A DNA stretch of 64,000 nt from Urechis unicinctus (taxonomy: Eukaryota > Annelida > Polychaeta > Xenopneusta > Urechidae), in the NCBI GenBank assembly GCA_034190875.2, contig CM067344.1, positions 18,616,612-18,680,611 of the forward strand, written 5' to 3'. Positions within the stretch are counted from its first letter, which is position 1. Each line of letters starts with the position of its first letter. A model generated the notes under the pieces. That model had not been told where the DNA came from. It saw only the letters and a program-made list of their open reading frames with translations, and searched no databases. A program made the translations under genes and the position numbers. Below, piece after piece: positions 1 through 10,395 of this stretch.

Positions 1-1134
1 CTTACATTGGCTGACCATCCTTCTTGAGTGCATATGCCCGATCCCTATGCTTGACGGGTCCATTGCCACAACTATATTGTTTTCCCATTTTCGATTTTTG
101 TAAGTTCATCAATTAAGGGACGCTCCCTGATGGTTAAACAGAGTACGCGCGCGCCGCGAAAAAGCATGGCGTCCACGCTAGATGAATTTGGCGATGTTAT
201 CGTGATAATATTACAAGATCGACACTCTTATTCAGTGATTTCTGAGCATTTGATTTCTCTCGGAGTTCAGAGGGGCTCATCCGCAGCTACTTTCCCTAAA
301 AACTGCTGATGGCATGCTACCTATCATCACAGGGCATGCAAGTTGCTAGACAAGGCACTCGCCCCTGGTGTTTTGATGATCTGATGCCACCTTAGGGGCG
401 AGGGGCAGAATCTTTAAGGATATAAGCAAATAGGCTCATTCTAGCAGTGCAGAAGCCAGCAAGCAACTCGCGCTTTTCAATTGGGCGAGTGTCGACGGGT
501 GATGTACGAAGAAAATGGGTCAGAGATGATATAATACTGTTTCATACTGCAGGTTTGAATATAACAATGACCTGTATTGGTTCGGCTTTCAGTTAGAAAT
601 CACGAGCTCCATCAAATTATGTTGTATTGTGGGAGTCGGTTGAGGTTTTGAGCAAAGTTTCTCGACGTGCCGCACCTTCGTAATGAAACTGGACAATAAT
701 ACAATACTGTAGTAATAGAAACAGTACTCGTGTCTTTTCGTGATATAATCTTTCATTTTGTCAAAAATTTCATGGCCTGGAGGGATTTTGTAAGTTTTTA
801 GCGAGTTCATCTGTCATTTTGACTTCGGAACCTTAGAAATCTCGCAGGCGGCTCTTCGCCTCTAAAGCGCGGATGTGAGAGATCGAAAGTTGTGAATAGC
901 GCGGACGCTGTCAGAGGCGAAGTTTCTTTGACTAGCAAGTTGCTGAAGCCAGAGTTGGTTCGGCTCTGAAGAGGACCAGTCAGCCCTACCACAGAGACTA
1001 CAGATGTTCATGCAAATGAAATCATGAGGATAATATAATGTAACTGCATGGTATTCATAGTTATGAAGCTTCAACTAACATGATTTTCATCCAATTTTAT
1101 ATTATGTGCACTGTACTTGCAGCGCATTAGGAAC
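1..1134. other. Intergenic, no gene recognised
   Basis: I see no domain, splice-supported exon chain or repeat I recognise. Short open frames exist on the minus strand but none shows a conserved motif. Confidence 0.4.
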
Positions 1135-1176
1135 TAGCCGCACACGACGGTAATATAAATATATACCGCACGGCTA
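1135..1176. repeat. 42-bp hairpin mini-element
   Basis: The stretch begins TAGCCG and ends CGGCTA. The core TAATATAAATATATA lies between ACGG and CCG arms. The same ends and core bound the element at 10396-11358, and the core recurs in the R1 repeats, so this is probably a minimal internal-deletion copy or solo end of that family. Confidence 0.55.
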
Positions 1177-1894
1177 ATTAGGAACAAGAACAGCATCATA
1201 TCATGCTGCTTACTTTGGACACAAACTGCATATAAATTAACTCTCAACTTATGTTGGCAATATTTCGTATTGTCGCGTCAGTCAGATCAAGTGTGATGCG
1301 TTTGCTGTCAGAATAAAATACAGACAACTTGGGGCGGAGTCGAACGACTGATAAAATACTCGCCGCTCAGATCAGCGCAAAGCGCGCGATCTTAGGGATC
1401 CTTTTTCAACTGAAATCCGATCGAATAGGAAAAATAGGAAAACGAAACTAAACCCATTTTCCATTTTGGTTTTTCGGTTAATGAAATCTAATATCAGGAA
1501 ACGAAAATGGAATGTATACCTATTTTCTATATGTGTTCGCAAAATACTAATATAGAAAATGGGTTGCTTACCCATTTTCTATTTGCATTAGTGAAATTGA
1601 AAAACGAATTAACGGTGTATACCTTTATTCACAGGTTTCACCTATGACCTGACACAAAAATTCGCTTGTACACTTTCCTTGACCCACCCCAACCGCGTTT
1701 AGCGCATATTTTGAATAGCGCAACATCCAGGGATTGCCGCGCTGTCCTAACCCGACACCAGCGCACAGCTGACTTTTTCAACGCCGCGACGACGTACCGG
1801 GGCTTTTGGGGCTGTTTTGGTTCAAGCAAAGATTTCTTCAGGTAAGAGAATAATTTTTATGATAAATTTCTTTTAATTTATCAAGAATATTTCA
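1177..1894. other. Intergenic, no gene recognised
   Basis: AT-rich sequence. Near 1430-1600 it repeats words such as ACCCATTTTC and GAAAATGG in both orientations, which could be a degenerate foldback. No coding evidence. Confidence 0.35.
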
Positions 1895-2014
1895 TGTTTA
1901 TTTTTTGATATCATATTATCGCCCACAACGAAGCGGCATTTAAATGACCCACACTGTTTATTTTTTGATATCATATTATCGCCCACAACGAAGCGGCATT
2001 TAAATGACCCACAC
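1895..2014. repeat. Two exact 60-bp tandem copies
   Basis: The unit starts TGTTTATTTTTTGATATC and ends ATGACCCACAC. The copies at 1895-1954 and 1955-2014 look identical, so the duplication is recent or is an assembly artefact. Confidence 0.9.
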
Positions 2015-2285
2015 TGGTGGGCAGGAGACGCAATTACTCGAATTTGTATGGATTAATTTTTTCACCGATTAACTATCAATGTGGAATTCCAAAAATATTA
2101 AAAAGAGCCTGGTTTCACTGTTTGTATCTGGGTACATTATAAATTTACTTGTAAAGCTTTGTTGTTTTTATTTTATGTATGTTAATATATACAGGGCATT
2201 TTCTCCCGCAAGAGGCCGCTTCCTGTCCCTTACAGCATACCACGTGAGTGCGAGAGAGAGCGCCACATTTCGGGCGAAAATGATA

Positions 2286-2425
2286 TACAGGGATGCCAAT
2301 TTTCCGCGGATCGGCGGAAATCCGCGGATTACGTGGCCGCCAGGGTCCATTGGGATCCATTAATCCGCAGGGCCCCCGGCAAATTTTCCTCTTTTTTTTT
2401 ACAAAATCCTGTTGGCATCCCTGTA
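2286..2425. mobile_element. 140-bp MITE with 14-bp TIRs
   Basis: It begins TACAGGGATGCCAA (2286-2299) and ends with the exact reverse complement (2412-2425), with TA on both flanks. A TA target and short perfect inverted ends are the Tc1/mariner pattern; which transposase moved it is not shown. Open frames across this segment on both strands are by-products of the element. Confidence 0.85.
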
Positions 2426-2473
2426 TATAACAATGACAATTAATAATCAATGCACAGTACTCAGTAGTCTACC

Positions 2474-2526
2474 TAGCCCTACAAGACGTCTGAGTATATA
2501 TTTATATTACCGTTCGACCGGAGCTA
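2474..2526 (-). repeat. Minimal R1-family element
   Basis: It reads TAGCCCTACAAGACGTCTGA, then an AT core, then ACCGTTCGACCGGAGCTA. This is the reverse complement of the two ends of the long R1 copies joined with almost nothing between them. Confidence 0.6.
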
Positions 2527-3486
2527 CCTAGGGCTAGGATATCTCCTTTACTTAGTCTAGACAGAATTCATCTTGCTACTGAATAGTAGTTTGTCCAAAT
2601 CTGGGATGCCTGTCCAATTCAAGATATTAAGCTCGCCCAGACCTGAAGGCGAGACTATTGAATATCAGTAACATGTAAACAGCGCCCGCAGCCATCAGGC
2701 TGGGGGACCTTGACTAGCAACATGGAGTCTTGTTGATATTCTTACATGGTGGCAGCGATGTTGGGCGAATTTGCACCTCTCATAAGGATGTAATTCAACT
2801 GTAAAACGTGAGTTCTTCCATCAGTGTATTGGTCTAATCACTAGGAAATAGACAACTGACACAATGTCGAGGTTTAAACCTCCTGAGACGTTCAACTTTA
2901 GTCGTCCGACCGGGATCGGGTCAACTCGTCCCCAGACCAACTCGTCCCCAAGTTCTAAGATTAATACCGGACTTGCGTATGATTCAATTATGTACAATAA
3001 CGTAGAGTTTAAACATAATCAACATAAATTTCTATTATTTTGACAAGCAATGTTGTCCTCCTAAACAGCTTAACTACTCTTGGTGCCGACGCACCATGCC
3101 TAGCCTCCTAGCTCGCTTGTGATCGCACATCGTGAGAATTCCTGAAAGTACGTGAAAGGACTCGACGTTGAATAATTGTAGGGTGATGGTGACGATCTAA
3201 AAGTTAATTACTTTCCAATTTTGATTGGGGCTCATTGACTGGATCTGGTTAACTCTGAAGGACCCGAGTGACCTGTAAAATGAAAGCATTGCTTGGTGTG
3301 GGTGATTCCGTTCAGGAATGTATGTGCAAAGCTCCGTCTGTGGTGATTGCATGCTATCAGTAACCACTGAAACTTTTGGAAGACGAGTTAAACTATATTT
3401 AATATATAAAGCATCATATATACAACTTACACCGTAACACCAGACGGACAGCGTTATAAACAAATTTAATACACCTAATACACAAG

Positions 3487-3990
3487 CTAGACAGGGCTGT
3501 ATACTCTGCTACAACCCTTGAGAAGCTGTGAAGCTGTCAGCCTATCCTCGCTGTAATCCCGCCACAGAGCGAAAAGTTTGCCTTGTGTCTGTCGCGTGGA
3601 CTTCTTCTGTTGCCGACGCAACTTTCCTTCAGAGACCAAGGATACACGAATCGGTACCATCTTTGCTTCTTGATGTAGTAAACGTAGTAGCGCATAGAAA
3701 TGCATACCTGATCTACCCGCTCGGGCATTTACCCTCCGATGCCAACCCTCGACATCATTATTCGTCCTCGTGGCCCTCATGAAGCTTGACCAGCTTGAGA
3801 CATCCCACACAGAAGATTGGAGCCAAGCAGAGTCTATATAACGAAGTAAATTCAGGAGTCTAGGGTCTGTGGTCTTCTCAGACAGCTTTCTGTATGCTGG
3901 GATTATGTGTTCTGCTGGCATAAATGGTAGCGCTAGTATCCTCCGTACCAGCCTGTTAACGCCACCTCCAGGCCTGTATGCCGCGCTCAA
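3487..3990 (-). pseudogene. MULE transposase, C-terminal fragment
   Basis: A 167-residue frame contains ALPFMPAEHIIPAYRKL near its start and RTNNDVEGWHRRVNARAG in the middle. The second string is the signature of the C-terminal part of animal MULE transposases. The catalytic core normally lies N-terminal to this and is absent, so the piece is a truncated relic and the element would depend on transposase supplied elsewhere. Confidence 0.7.
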
Positions 3991-4049
3991 CCCCGAAAAG
4001 AACTTGGGGACGAGTTGGTCTTAAAACTTGGGTACGAGTTGGTTGACCC

Positions 4050-4200
4050 TATGGTGCCGCTGCCCTACCCTACCCTTCCCGATGCTACCCTACCCTACCC
4101 GACGCTACCCTACCTGACGCTACCCTACCCGACCCTACGCTGCCACTGCCCTACTCGACGCTACCCTCCCCTCCCCCACCCTACCCAAGCGCAACCACCG
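4050..4200. repeat. CTACC-rich minisatellite inside the MULE
   Basis: CTACC and CCGACG words are repeated many times between the transposase relic and the right TIR. A plus-strand reading of it as Leu/Pro/Tyr-rich protein is low-complexity noise. Confidence 0.75.
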
Positions 4201-4532
4201 TATGTCACGCCCAGGCCGGTATTAATGTTAGAACTTGGGGACGAGTTGGTCTGGGGACGAGTTGGTTTGGGGACGAGTTGACCCTAACTCCGTCCGACCG
4301 AAAGGAAAGAATGGCGCGCACGTTTCGAGCGATATTGCCAGGTGGCAAACTGTCAAGTGAGGAAGGCGAAGTTCAGGTTAGCACCTTAATATACGCCCTC
4401 GGACCACAGGCAGAAACCATATTCAGCTCTTTCATATTCACAGCGGAAGAAGACAAGAAAAAACTGAATGTGGTGATTTGAAAATTTGAGGAACATTTTA
4501 TTCCCAAACGAAATGTCATCCATGAGAGAGCC

Positions 4533-7109
4533 GTGTTCTACCAGCGATCACAAAATCAAGACAGGGAGCTGTCACAGAAGCTGCAAATGATATCTGACCT
4601 CACCTTGGATACAGCTATTCAGCTCGCCAGACAATCTGAGCAAATTAAAGCCCAGCCAACTGAAAAACAAGCAAACAAGCTTGATGTCTCTGAAGTTAAT
4701 TCCAGAAGTCGTGGATCAGGACGACCACGAGGTCGTGGACAAGGTCGAGGTAACCACAGTTGTTGGAGCCAAGAGCCAGCAGCAAGTGTGGGCCAAACCA
4801 AGTCATTTGAATCTCAAGGGGCATGTGGCAGATGTGGTCGCAGTCACCCACAGGGACAATGTTCAGCAAAGAAAGCTAAATGTCACAACTGCCAGAAAGT
4901 AGGACATTATGCAGCATGTTGTAAATCAGGTCAGTCTCACGGTCGTGGGATACGCGAAGTGGTTGTCCCCGAATCAAATACAGAGTCATCATATTTCCTT
5001 GGTTCTGTCTCATGTGACCATGATAGTAAGGATCAGCCATGGGAGGTGAAACTGAGACTTTGTGAACAGTTTGTCCATTTCAAGATTGACACTGAAGCTG
5101 ATGTGACAGTTATAACAGTTAAGTCATACAATGCTTTGAAGGATGCCCCACCCTTAAGACCTGTTGGAGTTGGTCTAAGTAGTGTTGGAAGTCCATTGTC
5201 GTGTCAAGGGGTGTTCAACGCCAAGATCAAGCATAAAGGCAAGTTGTATTGCATGAAAATATACGTTGTAAAGGGAACAACTGGTAGTAACTTGTTGAGT
5301 CGGAATGCATCCAAAGCCATGGGGTTCGTACATCTCCAGTTGAACGAAACAAAAATGGATTCTTCAGTGTATGGTGATGTAGGGCTCATGAAGTGTCCAC
5401 CGATCAACATTAGATTAAAAGCTGATGCAGAGCCATACAGCATTAACACAGCGTGTAGGATACCCATACCTCTAATGTCAAAGGTTACAGAGGAACTGCG
5501 ACGGATGGAGAGCCATGGTGTAATTGCTCCCGTTCATGAACCGACAGAGTGGTGTGCTTCAATCGTTCCAGTGTTGAAAAAAGACAAGACAGTCCGATTG
5601 TGTGTGGACTTGAAAAGATTGAATGAGTCTGTGGTAAGAGAAAGGTATATCTTACCAACTCTAGATGACATTCTACCAAAATTGTCAGGAGCAAAAATAT
5701 TCTCATCCCTAGATGCAGCAAGTGGTTTTTGGGCCATACCATTGAACCCAGAGTGTTCCAAGATGACAACATTCATCACTCCATTTGGCAGATATTGCTT
5801 TCGTAGATTGCCCTTTGGAATCACGAGTGCGCCGGAGATATTTCAGCGGATCATGACCGACCTGTTGCAAGACACTGATGGAGTCGCCCTGTATATGGAC
5901 GATATCCTAGTGTACGGTTCAACAGAGGAGGAACACGAGACAAGATTGGTGAAAGTCATGGAGCTGATAGGCAAGTCAGGACTTAAACTGAATAAATCCA
6001 AATGTAACCTACGCAAGTCCAATCTAGAATTTCTGGGACATCACATTGATTGCAATGGCATAAGGCCATCCAGGAATAAGATACAGGCCATAAGTGAATT
6101 GGAAGTGCCGACAAATGTCACGGAGCTGAAGAGATGTCTGGGTATGATAAACTACCTAGGACGGTTCGTGGAGAAGTTAGCCACAGTGTTAAAACCCATC
6201 AATGACCTGCTACGCTCCAATATGGTTTGGACATGGGGACCGAGTCAAGACCGGGCCTTTCGAGAGGCAAAGTTACTCATTACTTCAGCGCCTGTACTTG
6301 CATATTTCGACCCGAACCTACCGACTGTAGTGTCTGCAGATGCAAGTAGTTTTGGACTCGGAGCAACCCTGATGCAACTGAAAACTGGAAGTAATGAACT
6401 TAAGCCAATAGCTTTTGCATCTTGCTCACTAACCACAGCTGAAAGAAACTATGCGCAAATAGAAAAGGAATGTTTGGCCTCAGTGTGGGCATGTGAGAAG
6501 TTCACGCAATACCTGTCTGGGTTGGAGACATTTAAGTTGTTAACTGACCATAAACCGCTGGTACCCCTGATTATGAGCAAGGACATTGATCAGGTGCCAA
6601 TACGATGCCAGCGTCTGCTCCTTCGGCTCATGAGATTCAATCCCAGAGCTGAGTATGTACCAGGGAAGGACATGGTCGTGGCTGACACTCTATCAAGGAG
6701 TCCCATGCAGCACGATTCTGCGGACACTGTTAAGGCAGAAGAGGTTACGCTTCATGTGGACGCGTTGCAAGAGAAGTCGTTCTCCACAGCGAAGCTTGAA
6801 GATGTCAAGGTTGCGACCGACGAGGATGAGGAGTTGCAGATAGTCATCGACTATACTTTGTCTGGTTGGCCAAAGCACATAAGAGATGTACCTCTACACA
6901 TGCGTGGATACTATGAGATTAGGAATCACTTGTCAGTATCAGAGAGATTACTTCTGTATGATGACAGAATCTACATCCCAAAGAGTCTTCAAAGTGATAT
7001 ATTGCGCAGGATTCATGACGGCCACCAGGGGATAAACAAGTGCCGAGAGAGGGCCAGATCGTCTGTTTACTGGATTGGAATCAGCAAGCAGATACAAGAA
7101 CTTGTGTAA
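4533..7109 (+). CDS. Gypsy Gag C-terminus and Pol (PR-RT-RNaseH-IN start)
   Basis: This is a continuous frame of about 858 residues and lacks a convincing ATG start, as expected for the downstream part of a Gag-Pol frame. It holds an RG-rich stretch and a CCHC zinc knuckle (CHNCQKVGHYAACC, about residues 116-131), then a protease region where the usual D-T/S-G triad reads D-T-E (nt about 5088). The reverse transcriptase has YMDD at nt 5893-5904 and flanking SALD/LPFG-type motifs, followed by RNase H with SADAS and TDHKPL. The last part is the integrase N-terminal zinc region (H...H), ending at a TAA at 7107-7109 just before the C-x2-C half. The RT looks intact, but the protease change and the downstream stops argue against activity. 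Confidence 0.85.
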   Translation: MFYQRSQNQDRELSQKLQMISDLTLDTAIQLARQSEQIKAQPTEKQANKLDVSEVNSRSRGSGRPRGRGQGRGNHSCWSQEPAASVGQTKSFESQGACGRCGRSHPQGQCSAKKAKCHNCQKVGHYAACCKSGQSHGRGIREVVVPESNTESSYFLGSVSCDHDSKDQPWEVKLRLCEQFVHFKIDTEADVTVITVKSYNALKDAPPLRPVGVGLSSVGSPLSCQGVFNAKIKHKGKLYCMKIYVVKGTTGSNLLSRNASKAMGFVHLQLNETKMDSSVYGDVGLMKCPPINIRLKADAEPYSINTACRIPIPLMSKVTEELRRMESHGVIAPVHEPTEWCASIVPVLKKDKTVRLCVDLKRLNESVVRERYILPTLDDILPKLSGAKIFSSLDAASGFWAIPLNPECSKMTTFITPFGRYCFRRLPFGITSAPEIFQRIMTDLLQDTDGVALYMDDILVYGSTEEEHETRLVKVMELIGKSGLKLNKSKCNLRKSNLEFLGHHIDCNGIRPSRNKIQAISELEVPTNVTELKRCLGMINYLGRFVEKLATVLKPINDLLRSNMVWTWGPSQDRAFREAKLLITSAPVLAYFDPNLPTVVSADASSFGLGATLMQLKTGSNELKPIAFASCSLTTAERNYAQIEKECLASVWACEKFTQYLSGLETFKLLTDHKPLVPLIMSKDIDQVPIRCQRLLLRLMRFNPRAEYVPGKDMVVADTLSRSPMQHDSADTVKAEEVTLHVDALQEKSFSTAKLEDVKVATDEDEELQIVIDYTLSGWPKHIRDVPLHMRGYYEIRNHLSVSERLLLYDDRIYIPKSLQSDILRRIHDGHQGINKCRERARSSVYWIGISKQIQELV

Positions 7110-8051
7110 TCTTGCACCCATTGCCAGAAGTTTCAGAAAGCACACAGACATGAGCCACTCATCTTTACTCCGTTACCCTCTCGTCCATGGGAACGGGTAG
7201 CAGCCGACTTGTGTGAGTATAATAAACTGATGTACCTCATAGTGATTGACTACTACTCGAGATATATCGAAATCGTCCATCTGTACTATGACTCGCTGTG
7301 TCGTCGGCAAGTTGAAAAGTATCTTCGCACGATGGGGAGTACCAGACACGCTTCTGTCTGATAACGGACCCCAGTTCTCATCTCAAGAGTTCGCATCGTT
7401 TAGGGCTCAATATGGATTTAGTCATGTGACTACAAGTCCCCATTTCCCGCAGGCGAACGGCGAAGCTGAGAGAGCGGTACAGACAGCAAAGTCAATTCTT
7501 CGATAGGAAGATTCTATGTTAGGTCTTATGATCTATAGAGCGACACCAACGACTTCCACAGGATTCAGTGCTTCACAGCTGATGATGGGTAGACAGATTA
7601 GGACTACCTTGCCAATTCTACAAAAGAATCTGCAGCAAGGATGGCCATTTCAGAGCAAAGTGCAGGACAATGATTATGAAGCAAAGGCTTCACAAAAATA
7701 TTATGATCGACATCATGCATCACGACCTCTCTCCCCTCAGAAGGTCAGAAAGTGTTGGTGAGGACGGACAATGAGAAGGTCTGGAACGGTGCCACAGTTA
7801 TAACACAGGCGGGAACTCCAAGATCAGTTGTGGTGAGAACAGTTTAGGGATCTGTCATTCGACGAAATCGTCGACACCTGCAATCCGTACATACAGATGT
7901 CAACATTGGAGATCATGTTAATACTCCAGTTAGTGAACAACCTACTGAAGGATCTAGTGCTATAAGCAACAGCCCTGTTACAGACAATTCGCGTACTGTT
8001 ACTACAAGAGCAGGCAGAACCGTAAAGCTGGTGACAAGGCTTGATTTATAG
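7110..8051 (+). pseudogene. Gypsy integrase, remainder, frame-broken
   Basis: Immediately after the stop the same frame continues with CTHCQKF (the C-x2-C of the integrase zinc finger), the first catalytic Asp region (AADLCEYNKL...VIDYYSRY), then changes frame near 7285. The second Asp (LLSDNGPQF) and the Glu (NGEAERAVQ) follow. A TAG at 7504 precedes the C-terminal part with PTTSTGFSASQLMMGR, a conserved feature of Gypsy integrases. All three acidic positions survive but on interrupted frames. Confidence 0.8.
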
Positions 8052-8340
8052 TATATTGGAGAAGGAATGTGTATATGTTTCATGTCATAATACATAATGT
8101 GTGTCTCCTCTCCAGATAATGATTATGTAGTGTTCCCCTGTTATACCATTTAGTTGTGATATTCTTTAGTACAAGAAGCGCTTGTATAATGTTAAAATAG
8201 TTTGCTTAAACTGTTGTAAATCACATTAAACAGTAATAGTGACTTCTATAAGTAGAGTACTAGAGAGACTAAAATTTGGTATTGTTTTATTGAAACATGT
8301 ATAACTACTGTGAATTTTTGAGTAACTTAAAAGGGGGAGA

Positions 8341-8466
8341 TATAACAGGATCGTAATGTTAGTTCTACGGTATTGTGTATCGCAGAAAGCGATCCAGCGC
8401 ATGCGCAGTGGTTATTAATAAAATCGAAGCTAGAATGCAACATGGAGTCTTGTTGATATTCTTACA
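8341..8466 (+). repeat. 3' LTR of the Gypsy element (126 bp)
   Basis: It follows the purine tract AAAAGGGGGAGA, begins TATAACAGG (one base from the usual TGT start), has AATAAA near 8417 as a possible polyadenylation signal and ends CTTACA. Only the terminal 29 bases (8438-8466) match the upstream LTR remnant. Confidence 0.65.
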
Positions 8467-8657
8467 GTTACTTTGTTGTAGTACTTGTGTTACATTATAT
8501 AATCTAGATTACAATGCAAAACTTGTTATCCCAGCATTCTTTAATTGCTGTGACTATGTTATTTTAGTGATGCTCAGCTTACGCATTTAAGCGATACACA
8601 TGCTTCTACAATGAACAACTTGCAAAGTATATTACTTTGTTTTGCATTCCATTTCAG

Positions 8658-9229
8658 ACTGGAACTGTTCCTGTGCTGAAGAGGCATTCTACAGATGTAC
8701 AATTTCCCCAGCACTTTGGCGGAGACAATGTAGGTGTTGCATTTAGTTGTCCTAATCCATATTGCTACCAGTACTATAGTAAGACAAGCTATTTATTTGT
8801 ATATCCAGTGCGTGTACAACAGGTTATGTGTATGTATGGGTTTACAGGGGTGACAGATGTCATCTCACTGCAACACTGATACCAGTTAATGATTTAAAAT
8901 GTCTGATAACACAGGTTGATGTTGTTCCTGGGAGCCTGTCTTCCGCTCTGTCGCTGTTGGAAGATGAATCCGACTCATGGGTGTGCTCCACTCCGGACAC
9001 GACTCCAAGCAGAGATGACTCTGTGCTGCCACGGAAAGATATAAAAATCCTCTCCATAAACAAGTTAAATGGGTGCTCTGCTCTGGTTGCTACTTGTGGT
9101 ACCACTTTCAGTGTGCCAATATTACTAAGAGACCCAGAGGCAATTTTTTTTGCCCTGGTTGTTAAAGTTGCTGAGGGGCCCAGAGACAATGGTTCCTGTC
9201 CTTGGGAAAGGTGTGTGTGTGTTTCATGA
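8658..9229 (+). CDS. Last two exons of an unidentified gene
   Basis: Exon 8658-8822 follows TTTCAG and ends CAACAG|GTTATG. Exon 8915-9229 follows AACACAG and ends in a TGA stop. Both junctions are phase 0, and the joined 160-codon product has no internal stop, which supports real splicing. The first exon has a cysteine-containing stretch (SCPNPYCYQYY); the second starts with an acidic Ser-rich part and ends CVCVS. I do not recognise a domain. AATAAA at 9407-9412 is a plausible polyadenylation signal. Upstream exons should lie beyond the Gypsy element, which would then sit in an intron, or they are lost. It could also be the tail of an unknown element. Confidence 0.4.
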
Positions 9230-9380
9230 ACTGTTTTGCTTTAGTTGTAAAGTAACAGTTTCATGTTGTATGGCTAATGTTCTGGTAACATGTCATTACC
9301 TCATTATGTTTTTATGTATGAAACCAACCTTACTCGTAACTACATGTCTGTTTTGTTGCTGAGAGGTAATTTTTTCTGCC

Positions 9381-9608
9381 CTGGTTTATGTAGCTTTGTT
9401 TGATGCGAATAAACATTTTTCACAGCTGTAATACAAATTGTTTGTTACTTTTACCAGCACTCAGTTATACATTTTTATCAATCCATATCAATATCTGGTT
9501 TATGTAGCTTTGTTTGATGTGAATAAACATTTTTCACAACTGTAATACAAATTATTTCTTTAATTTTACCAGCACTCTGTTATACATTTCTATCAATCCA
9601 TGGCAATA
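9381..9608. repeat. 114-bp tandem duplication with AATAAA
   Basis: Copies at 9381-9494 and 9495-9608 start CTGGTTTATGTAGCTTTG and differ at a handful of bases. Each carries GAATAAACATTTTTCAC, so the 3' end signal of the upstream gene is duplicated. Confidence 0.85.
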
Positions 9609-9898
9609 TCTTTTAAATTTTATTACTAAGCCAAGGAGGTGTTTTGTGATGGTGGGAAAAGACTCTTATTTACAACAACTGAGTTCCATCCAACTATTCC
9701 AAACCTCTAGGCCTTGTTCCTCTCACCCTGTACAACATTGCTTGGCAAAGTATTTACACAGCTAAGAGCATAAATATCGAAGTTCCACATCCCACCACAA
9801 CACTTACAATGACATGGTACTAAGATGAAAAATGTTGGGCTGTCCTGAAAGACATTAACTGGATAATTAGCGCATAGACAAAACAACCGATATATATC
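9609..9898. other. Intergenic, nothing recognised
   Basis: No coding or structural signal that I can support. Confidence 0.4.
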
Positions 9899-10048
9899 TT
9901 ATTCGTACGAATAGCAAAAATGCACCTTATTATTTGTACAAATAGCCAAAACCCTTTTTATTCGTACAGCCCATTCCCATCTTATTCGTACGGCTGCCGT
10001 ACGAATCGCCTAATCCCATCTATTCGTACGGCTGACGTACGGATAGCC
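9899..10048. repeat. Cluster of ATTCGTACG palindromes
   Basis: Five imperfect to perfect copies of TATTCGTACG lie within 150 bp. The centre, 9984-10006, is a perfect hairpin: 11-bp arms ATTCGTACGGC / GCCGTACGAAT around a single T. The pattern may be the end of a foldback element or a binding-site cluster; its role is unknown. Confidence 0.7.
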
Positions 10049-10395
10049 AAATGTGGTTGTGGTGATGAATTTGAACTTTTCATTGTATTGTAATCCCACT
10101 ACTATTATTATACTATTGATTGACAGTGGTGTAATGATATTTGGGTTTACTACAATTTAACAACTTTGGAAAATCAAATGCACACACTTAGAGATAACAA
10201 TTTGATATACCTTTGTTTTGAATCTATAGGTAAAAGCAAGAAACTCACAGAATTATGCAAGGAGAGTGGTAAGGATTTGCTGCAAGTCATGTAAGTCATG
10301 CTGGGTAAGTGTGATTCTTCATGTTTCATCCCAACTACCATTGTTCTTAAAGAGTTATTTGGATAAAACAGTAGATATTGAGTCAATCAAACTAT

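Larger units (their letters stand above)
2913..4290 (-). mobile_element. MULE-type DNA transposon inserted in gag
   Basis: The 1,378-bp insert is flanked by the 10-bp duplication CGTCCGACCG (2903-2912 and 4291-4300). Its ends are long inverted repeats: the left end carries GGGTCAACTCGTCCCCA and ACCAACTCGTCCCCAAG, and the right end has their reverse complements plus one extra unit, running in to the shared TTAATACCGG. Long TIRs with a 9-11 bp duplication are typical of Mutator-like elements, and a MULE transposase fragment lies inside. Confidence 0.85.
2864..4532 (+). pseudogene. Gypsy gag, 5' part, split by a MULE
   Basis: An ATG at 2864 opens a frame (MSRFKPPETFNFSRP) that resembles the usual N-terminus of invertebrate Gypsy Gag proteins. 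It is cut at 2912 by the MULE and resumes after 4300. Downstream, at about 4348-4482, a Gag-like stretch with EEGEVQVSTLIYALG follows in another frame and meets a TGA at 4479-4481 before continuing with FEEHFIPKRN. The gene therefore carries an insertion, at least one frame change and one stop. Family assignment is by recognition of typical Gag wording, not by search. Confidence 0.6.
2718..8466 (+). mobile_element. Decayed Ty3/Gypsy LTR retrotransposon
   Basis: Order on the plus strand: an LTR end (2718-2746), a sequence starting TGGTGGCAGCG that could be the primer-binding site, a gag start at 2864, a MULE insertion, gag zinc knuckle, protease, reverse transcriptase, RNase H, integrase, a purine tract (about 8330-8340) and a 3' LTR (8341-8466). 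The protease-RT-RNaseH-integrase order is that of Ty3/Gypsy elements. Frame breaks in gag and integrase plus the insertion make it inactive. The left boundary is uncertain because the two LTRs match only over their last 29 bases. Confidence 0.85.

Noticed and set aside
2079-2450. Overlapping frames on both strands, about 100 residues
   Set aside because: They run through a 140-bp MITE with perfect TIRs and have no domain or splice support.
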